From Candidatus Kapaibacterium sp. (GTDB lineage Bacteria > Bacteroidota > Ignavibacteria > Kapaibacteriales > Kapaibacteriaceae): a stretch of DNA of 32,310 bases. The notes beneath the pieces were generated by a model, which was not told the origin of the DNA, did no database searches, and was given only the letters and a program-made list of their open reading frames with translations. Within the stretch, counting starts at the first letter, position 1. The number at the start of each line of letters is the position of its first letter. The stretch spans positions 1 to 32,310 of the forward strand of contig JALHPC010000032.1 of the NCBI GenBank assembly GCA_022842685.1. The letters run 5' to 3'. Below, in pieces: positions 1 through 8,733 of the stretch. The translations under genes were made by a program, and so were the position numbers.

Positions 1-1
1 T

Positions 2-1003
2 TACCCTTTAGAGAACCTAGGAGTCAAGATTCTAACGGCCGTGGCTGTTTGCGCGCTGACCCTTATCAATATGTTGGGCGTGCGCGAGGGTGGCAGAGTA
101 CAAGTGGTGTTCACTGTCTCGAAAGTGCTCGCAATCATCGTGTTGATTGTGGCCTCGTTTGCATTTGGCAACGGGTCCATTGAGCATCTTATCTCCGACC
201 CCGTGGCTACTGTCCCTATGGGTTCGGCCCTTATGCTGGCCATTGTGGTGGCCATGAACAAGGCGCTGTGGTCATATGATGGATGGAACAACATCACGTA
301 CGTGGCTGGAGAAGTCGTTCAACCTCAGCGCACAATTCCCAAGGCCTTGATTATCGGTACGATATCAACCATTGCCGTCTACGTTCTCATCAACCTTGCC
401 TACCTCTATCTCATCCCCATTAGTTCTATGCAGGGGCTTGAAGGGGTCGCCGTCGAAGCTGCGCGCATTGCCATGGGCCCAATGGGCGTTACCTTCGTTG
501 CCGTTGCCGTTATGATTTCTACGCTCGGAACATCGAATGGCACCATCTTAGCAAGCTCGCGCGTGTATTACTCGATGGCTCGTGAGCGAATGTTCTTTAC
601 AAGCATAGGCACCGTTCACGGTAGAACACATACGCCGGTTCGCAGCCTTGCTGCGCAAATGGGGTGGACGGTTTTGCTGGTGTTTACGGGGACGTTCGAC
701 ATGTTAACCGACATGCTCATTTTCGTAAGCTGGGGCTTCTACGCCTTAGGGGCTGCCGGGGTGTTCGTTCTTCGCAAGCGCCAACCCGATACTCCCCGCC
801 CCTACCGTGCATGGGGCTATCCGGTTGTTCCTGCAGTGTTCATCGCGTTTGCACTCGGCTTTCTTGGTTTTACAGTCGTCTCGGACATCGAGCGTTTTGC
901 CGATGGTAGCGCTCCCGTGGTTAACTCACTATGGGGCATGCTGCTGCTGATAACCGGCGTGCCGTTCTACTGGTTGTTCCGTCGACGTTCTACTACAGCG
1001 TAA
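2..1003 (+). CDS. APC-superfamily amino-acid permease, 3' part
   Basis: This is the C-terminal 333 residues of an inner-membrane amino-acid transporter; the reading frame is open to the left edge, so the start lies outside the window. Strongly hydrophobic segments alternate with short loops, and the stretch ALWSYDGWNN followed by YVAGEVVQPQRTIPKAL (around positions 266-350) is the typical TM6-TM7 region of the LAT/SteT-like branch of the APC superfamily, where substrate and partner ion or amino acid are exchanged. A charged loop rich in Arg and Pro near 770-810 precedes the last helices, and the protein ends in a basic tail. The substrate cannot be read from the sequence. Its stop overlaps the stop of the convergent gene by 11 bases. 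Confidence 0.9.
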   Translation, partial: YPLENLGVKILTAVAVCALTLINMLGVREGGRVQVVFTVSKVLAIIVLIVASFAFGNGSIEHLISDPVATVPMGSALMLAIVVAMNKALWSYDGWNNITYVAGEVVQPQRTIPKALIIGTISTIAVYVLINLAYLYLIPISSMQGLEGVAVEAARIAMGPMGVTFVAVAVMISTLGTSNGTILASSRVYYSMARERMFFTSIGTVHGRTHTPVRSLAAQMGWTVLLVFTGTFDMLTDMLIFVSWGFYALGAAGVFVLRKRQPDTPRPYRAWGYPVVPAVFIAFALGFLGFTVVSDIERFADGSAPVVNSLWGMLLLITGVPFYWLFRRRSTTA

Positions 1004-1679
1004 CACCTAACGTTACAGTGTAGAATGTTCGTACTACCTCCGACTCTGCCCTGCCTACAACGTTGGCTCCAGTATAGCGGAACTCAATAAAGGGGTCGAC
1101 AATCTTCAGACCTAACTCGACGCCAAGTCCCACTGAAGCTCCAAACCTGCCAGTACGTGGCGAAAGCTCGATTCCCTCCTGGCGAAGCAAGCTGGCGAAC
1201 GACGAGGACGGCTCGTTCACTGTGACACTCGTTGTTGTGAATGACACGTCGCCGATAACGTACGGCGATACGATCGACCGAACAACAAAATACTGGAAAC
1301 CAACGCCGATTGGAATTACGTTCGTTACAGACCCCAACTGCAGACGCTGACCATTCTCAAGTGTGGCCGTCTGCTCAATGCCCGCGAATCTGTGGTACGA
1401 AGCCGAAGCAACAATGCTCAACTGATCGGAAAGTCCAAATCGTAACCGTCCCGTAGCATGAATACCTAACTCGGCCGACGCATCAAAGGCGTTCCACAGT
1501 TGTTCTCGGCTTGCTCCTACCAAACCATAAACATCTGCGAAACTCTCGCTAGGTATAGAAGGTCCTAAGCCCAGCACTACACGAAGTCCCTCCCCATCTC
1601 CGTCTTTGGCGTCCGCTTGGCTACTACCCATCACGAACGCTAGGCCAACCACGATTACGTTTGCTAGTGTGTGTTTCAT
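993..1679 (-). CDS. Putative outer-membrane beta-barrel protein
   Basis: A 228-residue protein that begins with a clear signal peptide (MKHT, then a hydrophobic run ending SSQADA), followed by alternating polar/hydrophobic strands such as LSIVASASYHRFAG and a C-terminal strand ending in TVTLGVTL. This is the pattern of a small 8-10-strand outer-membrane barrel, but I do not recognise a named family. The start at 1679 puts the signal peptide at the N-terminus; an in-frame ATG nine bases upstream (1688) would only add three residues. It is divergent from the OmpA-type gene at 1786 and shares a 106-bp intergenic region with it. Function unknown; possibly a porin-like or structural barrel. Confidence 0.7.
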   Translation of the reverse strand: MKHTLANVIVVGLAFVMGSSQADAKDGDGEGLRVVLGLGPSIPSESFADVYGLVGASREQLWNAFDASAELGIHATGRLRFGLSDQLSIVASASYHRFAGIEQTATLENGQRLQLGSVTNVIPIGVGFQYFVVRSIVSPYVIGDVSFTTTSVTVNEPSSSFASLLRQEGIELSPRTGRFGASVGLGVELGLKIVDPFIEFRYTGANVVGRAESEVVRTFYTVTLGVTL

Positions 1680-1712
1680 GCGCGCCATTAACGATTGCGC
1701 GTTCGGGCAATT

Positions 1713-1724
1713 GCACAATTGTGC
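1713..1724. promoter_or_regulatory. 12-bp perfect palindrome between divergent OMP genes
   Basis: GCACAATTGTGC reads the same on both strands. It lies midway in the 106-bp region between the barrel gene (start 1679, minus) and the OmpA-type gene (start 1786, plus), about 10 bases upstream of the candidate -33 TTG of the latter. A dimeric regulator could bind here and control both genes, but there is no known match and a 12-mer palindrome can occur by chance. Confidence 0.3.
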
Positions 1725-1732
1725 GTTAGTCG

Positions 1733-1761
1733 TTGACAGTCGAACATCACGGTTAGGTTTC
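1733..1761 (+). promoter_or_regulatory. Candidate Bacteroidota-type promoter for the OmpA gene
   Basis: TTG at 1733-1735 and TAGGTTTC at 1754-1761 are separated by 18 bases, close to the Bacteroidota consensus TTG-N19-TAnnTTTG (one mismatch in the -7 box). This would start transcription near 1766 and leave a leader of about 20 nt before the ATG at 1786. Confidence 0.4.
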
Positions 1762-1785
1762 TTTCACGTTATATCAATCATCACT

Positions 1786-3792
1786 ATGCGTTCTTTGCTT
1801 GCTCGCTTGGCTTTCATGATTGCCTGTGTTTCGTCGATCTCGACGATTGCTTCAGCACAGGCGCTGATTCCACCCACCCGCTTAGGCTTCTCGCTTGGTG
1901 CTGGCCTCAACATGGGCTCTCCATCGCAGCAAGTGTGGAGACCCGAAGTTGCACGGAGTATTTCAGGCCCCGACAGTTCCATCCTTCGAAGCTTTGCCTC
2001 CGAAACTGGCCAACTCTTTACTCAAGGGGCGTCGGAATTGGGCTTTGCGGCAGGCGTTTATGTGGGATTTCCCATCACCAATACCATTCATTTGAGTGGT
2101 CGTGTTGGGTATAATGGCCTGAATGCCCATGCTGATGCAATGCAACGCCGGGGTGACACTAGTGTGACAAGTTCGATTCACTCGAACGTGCCAACCATTG
2201 AACTCACACCTACCCTCGAGTTCTACGACCTGATTCCCGGGTTGAATCTACATCCAATTCTCGGACTTGAGTTAGGCCTTCCAATTGCGGAATCTCAGTC
2301 ACAAAAAGCCACAGCAGCTACCCCGGCCCAGGTATCTCGCGAAACGCAGCTCACACGCGATGCAACCATTCCGAATACAACCCTGCGTGCAGCAATTATG
2401 CTTGGTGTTGGCTACACGATCCAGGTGTCAAACTCGATGTTCCTTCAACCAGAGCTGTCGTACCGAATTCCTCTCACAAATGTGTCGACAGCTACGGAGT
2501 TCTCACCCTGGTCGATTCCCCAGTTACGTTTTGGTGTGAATGTATTCTTCGATATCTCCTCGAAGGATGAGCAGCGTCCACAGCGCACGGGCTCTACCGC
2601 CGTTACGGCTGGCATGGACCGCGTTGTGGCACTCGACAACAGCGGCCGCGAAGCTCCGGTATCGCAAATCAATGTCGAAGATGTTACCTACACGGAGATG
2701 TTCCCGTTCGTGCCCTATGTCTTCCACGGCGAGAACCAAACGTCACCCGATGCTTCAATGCAACGACTGCAAACAGACCGCACGAGCGGCGAGTTTAACA
2801 TCGATCGTATGCCACTTGACGCGATAGAGATAAACCGGAATCTCTTGAACGTAATCGGTTCGAGGATGCGCTCCATTGGCCAAGCAACACTCACGATTAC
2901 GGGAACGCATGATGGCAAGGGCGAAGCCCGTACCGCAAACCTCTCCAAGCAACGGGCCGACAATGCGAAGCAGTACCTTGTTTCAAACTTCGGCATTGAC
3001 GCCGGTCGCATCACGACAGAAGCGCGCGGCTTGCCCGTTCGCGCATCATCGGCCAACGACCCCGAAGGTATTGCCGAGAACCGCCGCGTTGAGTTCTCGA
3101 GCAACGTGCCCGACATCCTAGCTCCAATCGTTGTAACGGCCGACAACCAACGAGTTGCGCAACCTAGTGCTATCGTTTTTTACCCTACGGTTACAACCCA
3201 AGACTCCATCGCCTCCTGGTCGCTCAACGTTACGCAGGCAGGCCGCTCGCTGCGTACGATTAACGGCGCGGGCATGCCGAAGTCGCTCACGTGGTCCATT
3301 CGTCCCAATGAGCTTAGTGACGCCCAAGTTCCTGTTGATTGGGAGTTTACTGCCAACGGACTAGCCGGAGAATCCTCGTCGGTAACAGGCTCGATCCCCG
3401 TCGACTATCTCTCGAGTGTTCGTCGAAAGACGGAAAACCTATCGGACAAGACTGTCGACAAGTACTCGCTCATCCTCTTCGACTTCGACAAGGCGGAAAT
3501 GACGGCCGACAATCGCCGAATTCTTGAGCAAATGGTGTTACCAGCCATCAAGTCGAATTCCAAGGTTACCATCATCGGCTACACCGACCGGATAGGTAGC
3601 GACGATCACAACCTTAAGCTGTCGCGGGAACGCGCCGCCGCCGTCAAAGCGTTTCTCAGTTCGCAGGCGAAAGATGCTCAGTACACGGCAACAGGTGTTG
3701 GCGAACAGATGCCGATCTTTGCACAAGAGCAGCCGATCGGTCGACACCTAAGTCGGACGGTTCAGGTTGTTATCGAAACGCCTCGTCGATAG
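1786..3792 (+). CDS. Outer-membrane barrel protein with two OmpA domains
   Basis: A 668-residue envelope protein. The ATG at 1786 opens a good signal peptide ending ...TIASAQA; the frame extends upstream but that part is not signal-like and overlaps the divergent gene. Residues about 25-265 have the strand pattern of an outer-membrane barrel. Residues about 333-440 are a first OmpA-like domain (ANLSKQRADNAKQYL, ENRRVEF). Residues about 445-545 look like an Ig-type beta domain, and residues about 559-668 form a second OmpA-like domain with canonical GYTDRIGSDDHNLKLSRERA. OmpA domains bind peptidoglycan, so the protein probably ties the outer membrane to the cell wall. The first domain has GTHDGKG in place of the usual GHTDxxG and may bind differently. 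dxs follows after 23 bases and is probably cotranscribed. Confidence 0.85.
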   Translation: MRSLLARLAFMIACVSSISTIASAQALIPPTRLGFSLGAGLNMGSPSQQVWRPEVARSISGPDSSILRSFASETGQLFTQGASELGFAAGVYVGFPITNTIHLSGRVGYNGLNAHADAMQRRGDTSVTSSIHSNVPTIELTPTLEFYDLIPGLNLHPILGLELGLPIAESQSQKATAATPAQVSRETQLTRDATIPNTTLRAAIMLGVGYTIQVSNSMFLQPELSYRIPLTNVSTATEFSPWSIPQLRFGVNVFFDISSKDEQRPQRTGSTAVTAGMDRVVALDNSGREAPVSQINVEDVTYTEMFPFVPYVFHGENQTSPDASMQRLQTDRTSGEFNIDRMPLDAIEINRNLLNVIGSRMRSIGQATLTITGTHDGKGEARTANLSKQRADNAKQYLVSNFGIDAGRITTEARGLPVRASSANDPEGIAENRRVEFSSNVPDILAPIVVTADNQRVAQPSAIVFYPTVTTQDSIASWSLNVTQAGRSLRTINGAGMPKSLTWSIRPNELSDAQVPVDWEFTANGLAGESSSVTGSIPVDYLSSVRRKTENLSDKTVDKYSLILFDFDKAEMTADNRRILEQMVLPAIKSNSKVTIIGYTDRIGSDDHNLKLSRERAAAVKAFLSSQAKDAQYTATGVGEQMPIFAQEQPIGRHLSRTVQVVIETPRR

Positions 3793-3815
3793 ACAATCAC
3801 TCACAAGGACACTAC

Positions 3816-5735
3816 TTGTACAAGCATCTCATGCAGATCGACTCACCTGTTGATCTGCGTAAACTTCCCGAAACTGATCTTCGTGTGGTGTCTGATGAGG
3901 TACGCGAGTACCTAATCGACACCATCACGAAGGTTGGTGGGCACTTCGGTGCCGGCCTCGGCACCGTCGAGCTAACAGTGGCCCTCCACTACGTGTTTAA
4001 CACGCCGCAGGACAAAATCGTGTTCGACACAGGCCACCAGGCCTATCCGCACAAGATTCTCACGGGCCGTCGCGACGACCTGCATACCATTCGCCAGTAC
4101 GGTGGTTTGTCGGGCTTCCTGAAGCGCTCCGAGAGTCAATATGACGACTTCGGTGCTGGTCATGCAACTACGTCGATTTCGGCAGCATTGGGCATGGCAG
4201 CGGCTCGTGACCATCTCAAAGAGGACTACCGTGTTGTGGCCGTTATCGGCGATGGCGCCATGACAGGCGGTTTGGCCTACGAAGCCATGAATAACTGCGG
4301 CGTACTCAAGAGCGACATACTGGTTGTTCTCAACGACAACAACATGTCGATTGCCCCTAACGTGTGGGCACTTTCAAACTACTTCTCGGAGATCTTTGCC
4401 AGCCCTACCGGGCGTCGTCTACGCGAGAGCATCGTAGGAATGACGGAGCGCATGGACACCATCGGCGACCGCATCCGCGGACTCGCCCATCGGATCGAGG
4501 GCGGCATGAAGGCCGTCATTACACCGGGTATGTTGTTCGAAGCACTAGGGTTCCGTTACTTCGGCCCTGTAAACGGGCACAACGTAACGCAGCTTGTACG
4601 AATGCTGCAAGGTATTCGCGAGATGAAGGGTCCGATTCTCCTGCACACCATCACGCAAAAGGGCAAGGGCTACGGTCCTGCCGAGCGCGACAGCCAGTTC
4701 TTGCATGCCATTGGCAAGGTCGACAAGATTACTGGTAAGGCATTCCCGAGTGCAGCCCCAGCCAAGCCGGCGCCCCCTACATACCAGAAGGTGTTTGGTG
4801 AGGCGATGGTGGAGATATGTACCACGAATCCAAACGTCGTTGGCATAACGGCAGCCATGCCCGACGGTACGGGATTGGATGTTGTACAGAAGCACCATCC
4901 CAGTCGCGTGTATGACGTTGGCATTGCCGAGGGACATGGTGTGACGTTTGCGGCTGGCTTGGCGACACAGGGCGTTGTACCTGTGGTAGCCATTTACTCT
5001 ACGTTTCTGCAGCGCGCCTTCGACCACATTGTTCACGATTGCGCTATTCAGCATCTACATGTGGTCTTTGCTTTGGACCGCGCAGGTGTTGTTGGGGCCG
5101 ACGGGCCCACACACCATGGTGTATTGGACTTGGCGTACCTGCGCATCATCCAAGGAATGGTGGTTATGGCTCCGAAGGATGAACAGGAGCTTCGCGACAT
5201 GTTATGGACATCAGTCAATGGTTACAAGGGAGGCCCCATTGCCCTGCGGTATCCGCGCGGCAATGCCGAAGGTGTACCGTTGCGGCCTATGCAGTCGATA
5301 GCTATTGGAAAGAGCGAAACATTGCGCAAAGGAAGTTCGGTGGCTATTCTTGCCATTGGACCGTTGGCGTATCGAGCGATGACAGTTGCCGATCAGCTAC
5401 TTGCAGAAGGCATTGACGTGGAAGTGGTGAATGCGCGATTTGTGAAGCCATTGGACACCGACATGATCGACGACGTTGCGCGGCGCATCGGACGCATTGT
5501 AACCGTGGAGGATGGACAGATTGAAGGTGGCTTTGGCAGCGCCGTTGCAGAGTACCTAGCACAACAGCACCACGGTTGCCACTTGCGTATCCATGGCTAT
5601 CCAGACGAGTTTGTCGAACACGGCACGCAACAGGAGCTGCATGCACAGTACTTGCTGGATGTGCAAGGCATAGCGACGACAGTACGTGACTTCATGGCTG
5701 AGTGCGCAGTGCGCAAGGCAGCTAGTCTGCTGTGA
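3816..5735 (+). CDS. dxs: 1-deoxy-D-xylulose-5-phosphate synthase
   Basis: Condenses pyruvate and glyceraldehyde-3-phosphate to DXP, the first step of the MEP isoprenoid pathway, using thiamine diphosphate. The 639 residues match the family's usual length. GDGAMTGG at 145-152 with LNDNNMSIA at 172-180 is the ThDP/Mg site; YDVGIAEGH around 366-374 carries the catalytic Glu372; DRAGVVGADGPTHHG at 421-435 is the conserved pyrimidine-domain segment; the transketolase C-domain follows. The commonest form of the Glu motif is AEQHAVT; here it is AEGHGVT. I chose the TTG at 3816 because AAGGA sits 6 bases upstream; the ATG at 3831 has no such site. It lies 23 bases after the OmpA-type gene and just before tRNA-Lys. 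Isoprenoid supply would also feed the polyprenyl carriers used by the sugar cluster in this window. Confidence 0.97.
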   Translation: MYKHLMQIDSPVDLRKLPETDLRVVSDEVREYLIDTITKVGGHFGAGLGTVELTVALHYVFNTPQDKIVFDTGHQAYPHKILTGRRDDLHTIRQYGGLSGFLKRSESQYDDFGAGHATTSISAALGMAAARDHLKEDYRVVAVIGDGAMTGGLAYEAMNNCGVLKSDILVVLNDNNMSIAPNVWALSNYFSEIFASPTGRRLRESIVGMTERMDTIGDRIRGLAHRIEGGMKAVITPGMLFEALGFRYFGPVNGHNVTQLVRMLQGIREMKGPILLHTITQKGKGYGPAERDSQFLHAIGKVDKITGKAFPSAAPAKPAPPTYQKVFGEAMVEICTTNPNVVGITAAMPDGTGLDVVQKHHPSRVYDVGIAEGHGVTFAAGLATQGVVPVVAIYSTFLQRAFDHIVHDCAIQHLHVVFALDRAGVVGADGPTHHGVLDLAYLRIIQGMVVMAPKDEQELRDMLWTSVNGYKGGPIALRYPRGNAEGVPLRPMQSIAIGKSETLRKGSSVAILAIGPLAYRAMTVADQLLAEGIDVEVVNARFVKPLDTDMIDDVARRIGRIVTVEDGQIEGGFGSAVAEYLAQQHHGCHLRIHGYPDEFVEHGTQQELHAQYLLDVQGIATTVRDFMAECAVRKAASLL

Positions 5736-5750
5736 TGTGCTGGTAATTCG

Positions 5751-5758
5751 TAGATTTG
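5751..5758 (+). promoter_or_regulatory. TAnnTTTG -7 box upstream of tRNA-Lys
   Basis: TAGATTTG matches the Bacteroidota -7 consensus exactly and ends 13 bases before the first base of the tRNA, leaving room for a short 5' leader. No good TTG is seen at the -33 position. It sits in the short gap after dxs, so the tRNA may have its own promoter. Confidence 0.5.
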
Positions 5759-5771
5759 CAGCCCTCTCAAC

Positions 5772-5845
5772 GATCCCGTAGCTCAGCTGGCTAGAGCATT
5801 TGACTTTTAATCAAAGGGTCCTGGGTTCGAGTCCCAGCGGGATCA
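5772..5845 (+). tRNA. tRNA-Lys (anticodon UUU)
   Basis: A full cloverleaf can be drawn. The acceptor stem GATCCCG pairs with CGGGATC, followed by discriminator A. The D-arm is GCTC/GAGC. The anticodon arm is TTTGA-CTTTTAA-TCAAA with anticodon TTT, and the T-arm is CTGGG-TTCGAGT-CCCAG. It is 74 nt long. The CCA end is not encoded (the next bases are CACC), so it would be added post-transcriptionally. Confidence 0.97.
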
Positions 5846-5938
5846 CACCTTCTACATTCCGTACCGTGTTCTTTCAACAGTGTATGAGGGGCAGCCCCCA
5901 GTCGCCGGAGAGAAGTTCGGCGTGCAACACATCATCGG

Positions 5939-7333
5939 TCATCGGAAGAACTTTGGATTCATGAGATTCTCCAACGAGAAGATCTCTTGAACCCGTTCTT
6001 CACTGAGTAAGCCGCGCTGCCGCACGATGTCGATGACGTTGCCTCCTGTCTCGATCGCCTCCTTCGCGATCGACGCACACACGTCGTAGCCCAATATCGG
6101 GTTCAACGCCGTAACTATGCCGATCGAATTCATAACAAGCTCTCGGCTTCGGTCTTCGTTGGCCGTTATGCCATCGACGCACTTTTCACGCAGTGTTAGG
6201 CAAGCTCGACGCATGGTTTCTATCGACTCAAACAAACAGTGCGCAATCACGGGCTCCATTACATTCAACTGTAACTGACCCGCCTCGGCAGCGAATGAGA
6301 TAGTCACGTCGTTACCAAGTACAAGGAAACACACTTGGTTCACAACTTCAGGAATAACAGGGTTCACCTTGCCCGGCATGATACTCGACCCAGGCTGTAG
6401 GCGCGGCAGGTTGATCTCATTGAATCCTGTACGCGGTCCACTCGAGAGTAATCGTAGGTCATTACAAATCTTCGAGAGTTTTACTGCCACACGCTTTAAC
6501 ACTCCGCTTATCTGTACATATGCCCCGGTATCCCACGTGGCCTCTACCAAATTCTCCGAAAGGGTCAGCGGCAATTCAGTAATGCTTGCAAGGTATGCCG
6601 CAGCTATCGCTGGATATCCCTCTGGGGCGTTAATCGACGTGCCAATCGCCGTAGCGCCAATGTTGATCTCTGTAACGAGTCGCTGCGCCTCTTGCAGACG
6701 TCGAACGTCCTCGCCAATCGTTACAGCAAATGCGTCAAACTCTTGTCCCAGCGTCATCGGCACCGCATCCTGCAACTGCGTGCGCCCCATCTTGAGAACA
6801 CGCGCAAACTCTACGCCCTTGTGCCTAAACGCATCCTGAAGCTGCTCCAGCGCTGCCAACAGCGCCGCAATTTCGTGGTGCACAGCAATGCGAAAGGCCG
6901 TAGGGTAAACGTCGTTGGTTGACTGCGATAGATTTACGTGATCATTCGGATGTACAAGGTCATACCGCCCCTTCTCATATCCAAGATGCTCCAACGCTGC
7001 GTTGGCAATCACCTCGTTGGCATTCATGTTTGTACTTGTGCCCGCTCCACCCTGAATTGAGTCGACAACGAACTGATCATGCAGCTCTCCGGCTAAGATT
7101 CTATCACAGGCATGAATGATGGCCTCGGCGATACGATCCTCAAGCACACCACAATCGCGGTTGGCAAGTGCACATGCCTTCTTGACTTGAGCAAGTGCTC
7201 GGATGAGCGATGGTGTGCGCGAAATCGGAACGTCAGTTATCCGGAAGTTCTCTAAACCACGCAGTGTCTGCACGCCGTAATACACGTCGTCTGGCAGTTC
7301 TCGACTTCCCAAGAAGTCCTTTTCGATTCTCAT
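5939..7333 (-). CDS. aspA: Aspartate ammonia-lyase
   Basis: A cytosolic homotetrameric lyase of the fumarase/aspartase superfamily that converts L-aspartate to fumarate and ammonia. The 464-residue length is normal for the family. The signature GSSIMPGKVNP is at 315-325, on the mobile loop with the catalytic Ser, and GGAGTSTNMNANEV is at 95-108. HPNDHVNLSQSTND at 128-141 is the other superfamily block. The wording around GITANEDRSRELVMNSIGIV is aspartase-like rather than that of class II fumarase, although the two are close relatives. The ATG overlaps the TGA of the upstream ribonuclease gene as ATGA, and there is no Shine-Dalgarno, so translation is probably coupled. Confidence 0.93.
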   Translation of the reverse strand: MRIEKDFLGSRELPDDVYYGVQTLRGLENFRITDVPISRTPSLIRALAQVKKACALANRDCGVLEDRIAEAIIHACDRILAGELHDQFVVDSIQGGAGTSTNMNANEVIANAALEHLGYEKGRYDLVHPNDHVNLSQSTNDVYPTAFRIAVHHEIAALLAALEQLQDAFRHKGVEFARVLKMGRTQLQDAVPMTLGQEFDAFAVTIGEDVRRLQEAQRLVTEINIGATAIGTSINAPEGYPAIAAAYLASITELPLTLSENLVEATWDTGAYVQISGVLKRVAVKLSKICNDLRLLSSGPRTGFNEINLPRLQPGSSIMPGKVNPVIPEVVNQVCFLVLGNDVTISFAAEAGQLQLNVMEPVIAHCLFESIETMRRACLTLREKCVDGITANEDRSRELVMNSIGIVTALNPILGYDVCASIAKEAIETGGNVIDIVRQRGLLSEERVQEIFSLENLMNPKFFR

Positions 7334-8730
7334 AGTTGTATCAGTTGTTCATAGGTGGGTAGTAGCGGTCGCTGACCCGTTTCCTGTTCAATTTTACTCG
7401 CCAACATCTCACGTGCCTCATCCTCACCATGCGTGAGGATCGTGCGCGCTCCTGGCCGTACCACGTTCCTGTGCCACGCAAGGAGCTCATCCTGCCCTGC
7501 ATGAGCGCTAAACCCACCAAGGGTATGCACTTGTGCCTGAACTCTAATCTTGTCGCCTAAGACCGAAACAACCTCCTGCTTATCAACAAGCTTGCGTCCA
7601 AGCGAACCTCGGGCTTGATAACCAACGATTACCACGTGGGTAGTAGGATCGTCTAGGTACAATCTCATGTGATGAAGAATCCTACCTGCCGTGGCCATAC
7701 CACTGCCAGCAATCAAGATGAATGGCGGACGCACTCGGTTAATCGCTTGTGACTCTTCGCGCGAATGGGTGGCATGGACGTTCCGAAGCATAAGCGTAAA
7801 CTTTCCCGACTTCGACACCGCCAACGTCTCATCGTCAAAGAGCTCTGGATGCCGCTCATAGATGTGCGTGGCCTCAATACCCATTGGACTGTCCATGTAA
7901 ATGGGCATCGGCTCTACACGACCCGACGAAAACAGCTCGGCAAAATGATACAGGAGTTGCTGCGTTCGCCCAATTGCAAAGGCCGGTATCAACACCCTCC
8001 CCCGCTGCTGTCTTGCCATGTCTAGAATGTGTGCAAACTCGTCAATGGTATCACCAAGGTTGCGGTGGATCCTGTCGCCATAGGTCGACTCCATAATCAC
8101 AACATCGGCCATGGTAGGGGGCTCCGGATCACGTAAGAACGGCAAACCAGTGGGCCCAATGTCGCCACTGAAAAGAACGCGTCGAGACGATGTACCTTCG
8201 ACAATTTCAAGCATGACGCTCGCCGATCCAAGCATATGTCCGGCCTCATAGAATGTAGCCGTAATCCCCGTGGCCACCTCGATCGGTCTACCATAGTCCA
8301 CTGGTCGCATCTTGCGTATGGTGTCCTCCACATCGTCGGCATCGTATAAGGGTGCATCGTCACGGCACACCTTGTAGCCCTTCTTCTTTGCCTTACGACA
8401 CTTGCGTTCATAGTCGGATTCCATGATGCGGGCAGCATCGTTTAACACGAGATGGGCCATGTCGCGTGTAGCCGAAGTACAATGGATATGCCCCGGATAC
8501 CCTCGTCGGGCCAATAAGGGCAAACGCCCGCAGTGGTCTAAATGTCCATGCGTCAGAATCACAGCATGAAGTTCACGAACACGAAGACCATCAGGAACAA
8601 TGTTCTTTGCCTCCGTCTCGCGATTTCCCTGAAACATCCCGAAGTCAACAAGTACTCGTGCTTCCGATGTTTCGAGTAGATAGGCCGACCCGGTCACGTC
8701 GCCGGCCGCCCCGTATGGTGTTAGTTGCAT
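7330..8730 (-). CDS. MBL-fold beta-CASP ribonuclease with RMMBL domain
   Basis: A 466-residue metallo-beta-lactamase-fold nuclease of the beta-CASP group, related to CPSF73-like RNases such as Thermus TTHA0252. HGHLDH at 61-66, His165 in AGHMLGSA and Asp190 in FSGDIG build the two-zinc site. The beta-CASP cap follows (IPAFAIGRTQQLLYHF, DSPMGIEATHIY, ILIAGSGMATAGRILHHM), then a C-terminal RMMBL part with VGYQARGSLGRKLVD and FSAHAGQDELLAWH. It probably processes or degrades RNA in the cytosol. I chose the ATG at 8730 because MQLTPYGAAGDVTGS is the usual N-terminus; a longer frame adds only unsupported residues. It is coupled to aspA by a 4-base overlap and is divergent from the ABC exporter with only 40 bp between starts. 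Confidence 0.92.
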   Translation of the reverse strand: MQLTPYGAAGDVTGSAYLLETSEARVLVDFGMFQGNRETEAKNIVPDGLRVRELHAVILTHGHLDHCGRLPLLARRGYPGHIHCTSATRDMAHLVLNDAARIMESDYERKCRKAKKKGYKVCRDDAPLYDADDVEDTIRKMRPVDYGRPIEVATGITATFYEAGHMLGSASVMLEIVEGTSSRRVLFSGDIGPTGLPFLRDPEPPTMADVVIMESTYGDRIHRNLGDTIDEFAHILDMARQQRGRVLIPAFAIGRTQQLLYHFAELFSSGRVEPMPIYMDSPMGIEATHIYERHPELFDDETLAVSKSGKFTLMLRNVHATHSREESQAINRVRPPFILIAGSGMATAGRILHHMRLYLDDPTTHVVIVGYQARGSLGRKLVDKQEVVSVLGDKIRVQAQVHTLGGFSAHAGQDELLAWHRNVVRPGARTILTHGEDEAREMLASKIEQETGQRPLLPTYEQLIQL

Positions 8731-8733
8731 CTG

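Noticed and set aside
1606..1785. 60-codon upstream extension of the OmpA-type gene
   Set aside because: It overlaps the divergent gene and would bury a clear signal peptide; the ATG at 1786 fits better.
4545..5054. Minus-strand open frame of 169 codons inside dxs
   Set aside because: It is a shadow of a strongly conserved gene; no family pattern or start signal.
5886..5922. Small hairpins after tRNA-Lys (GGGG-CAG-CCCC and CGCCG/CGGCG)
   Set aside because: Stems are only 4-5 bp and no T-run follows on either strand, so I do not call a terminator.
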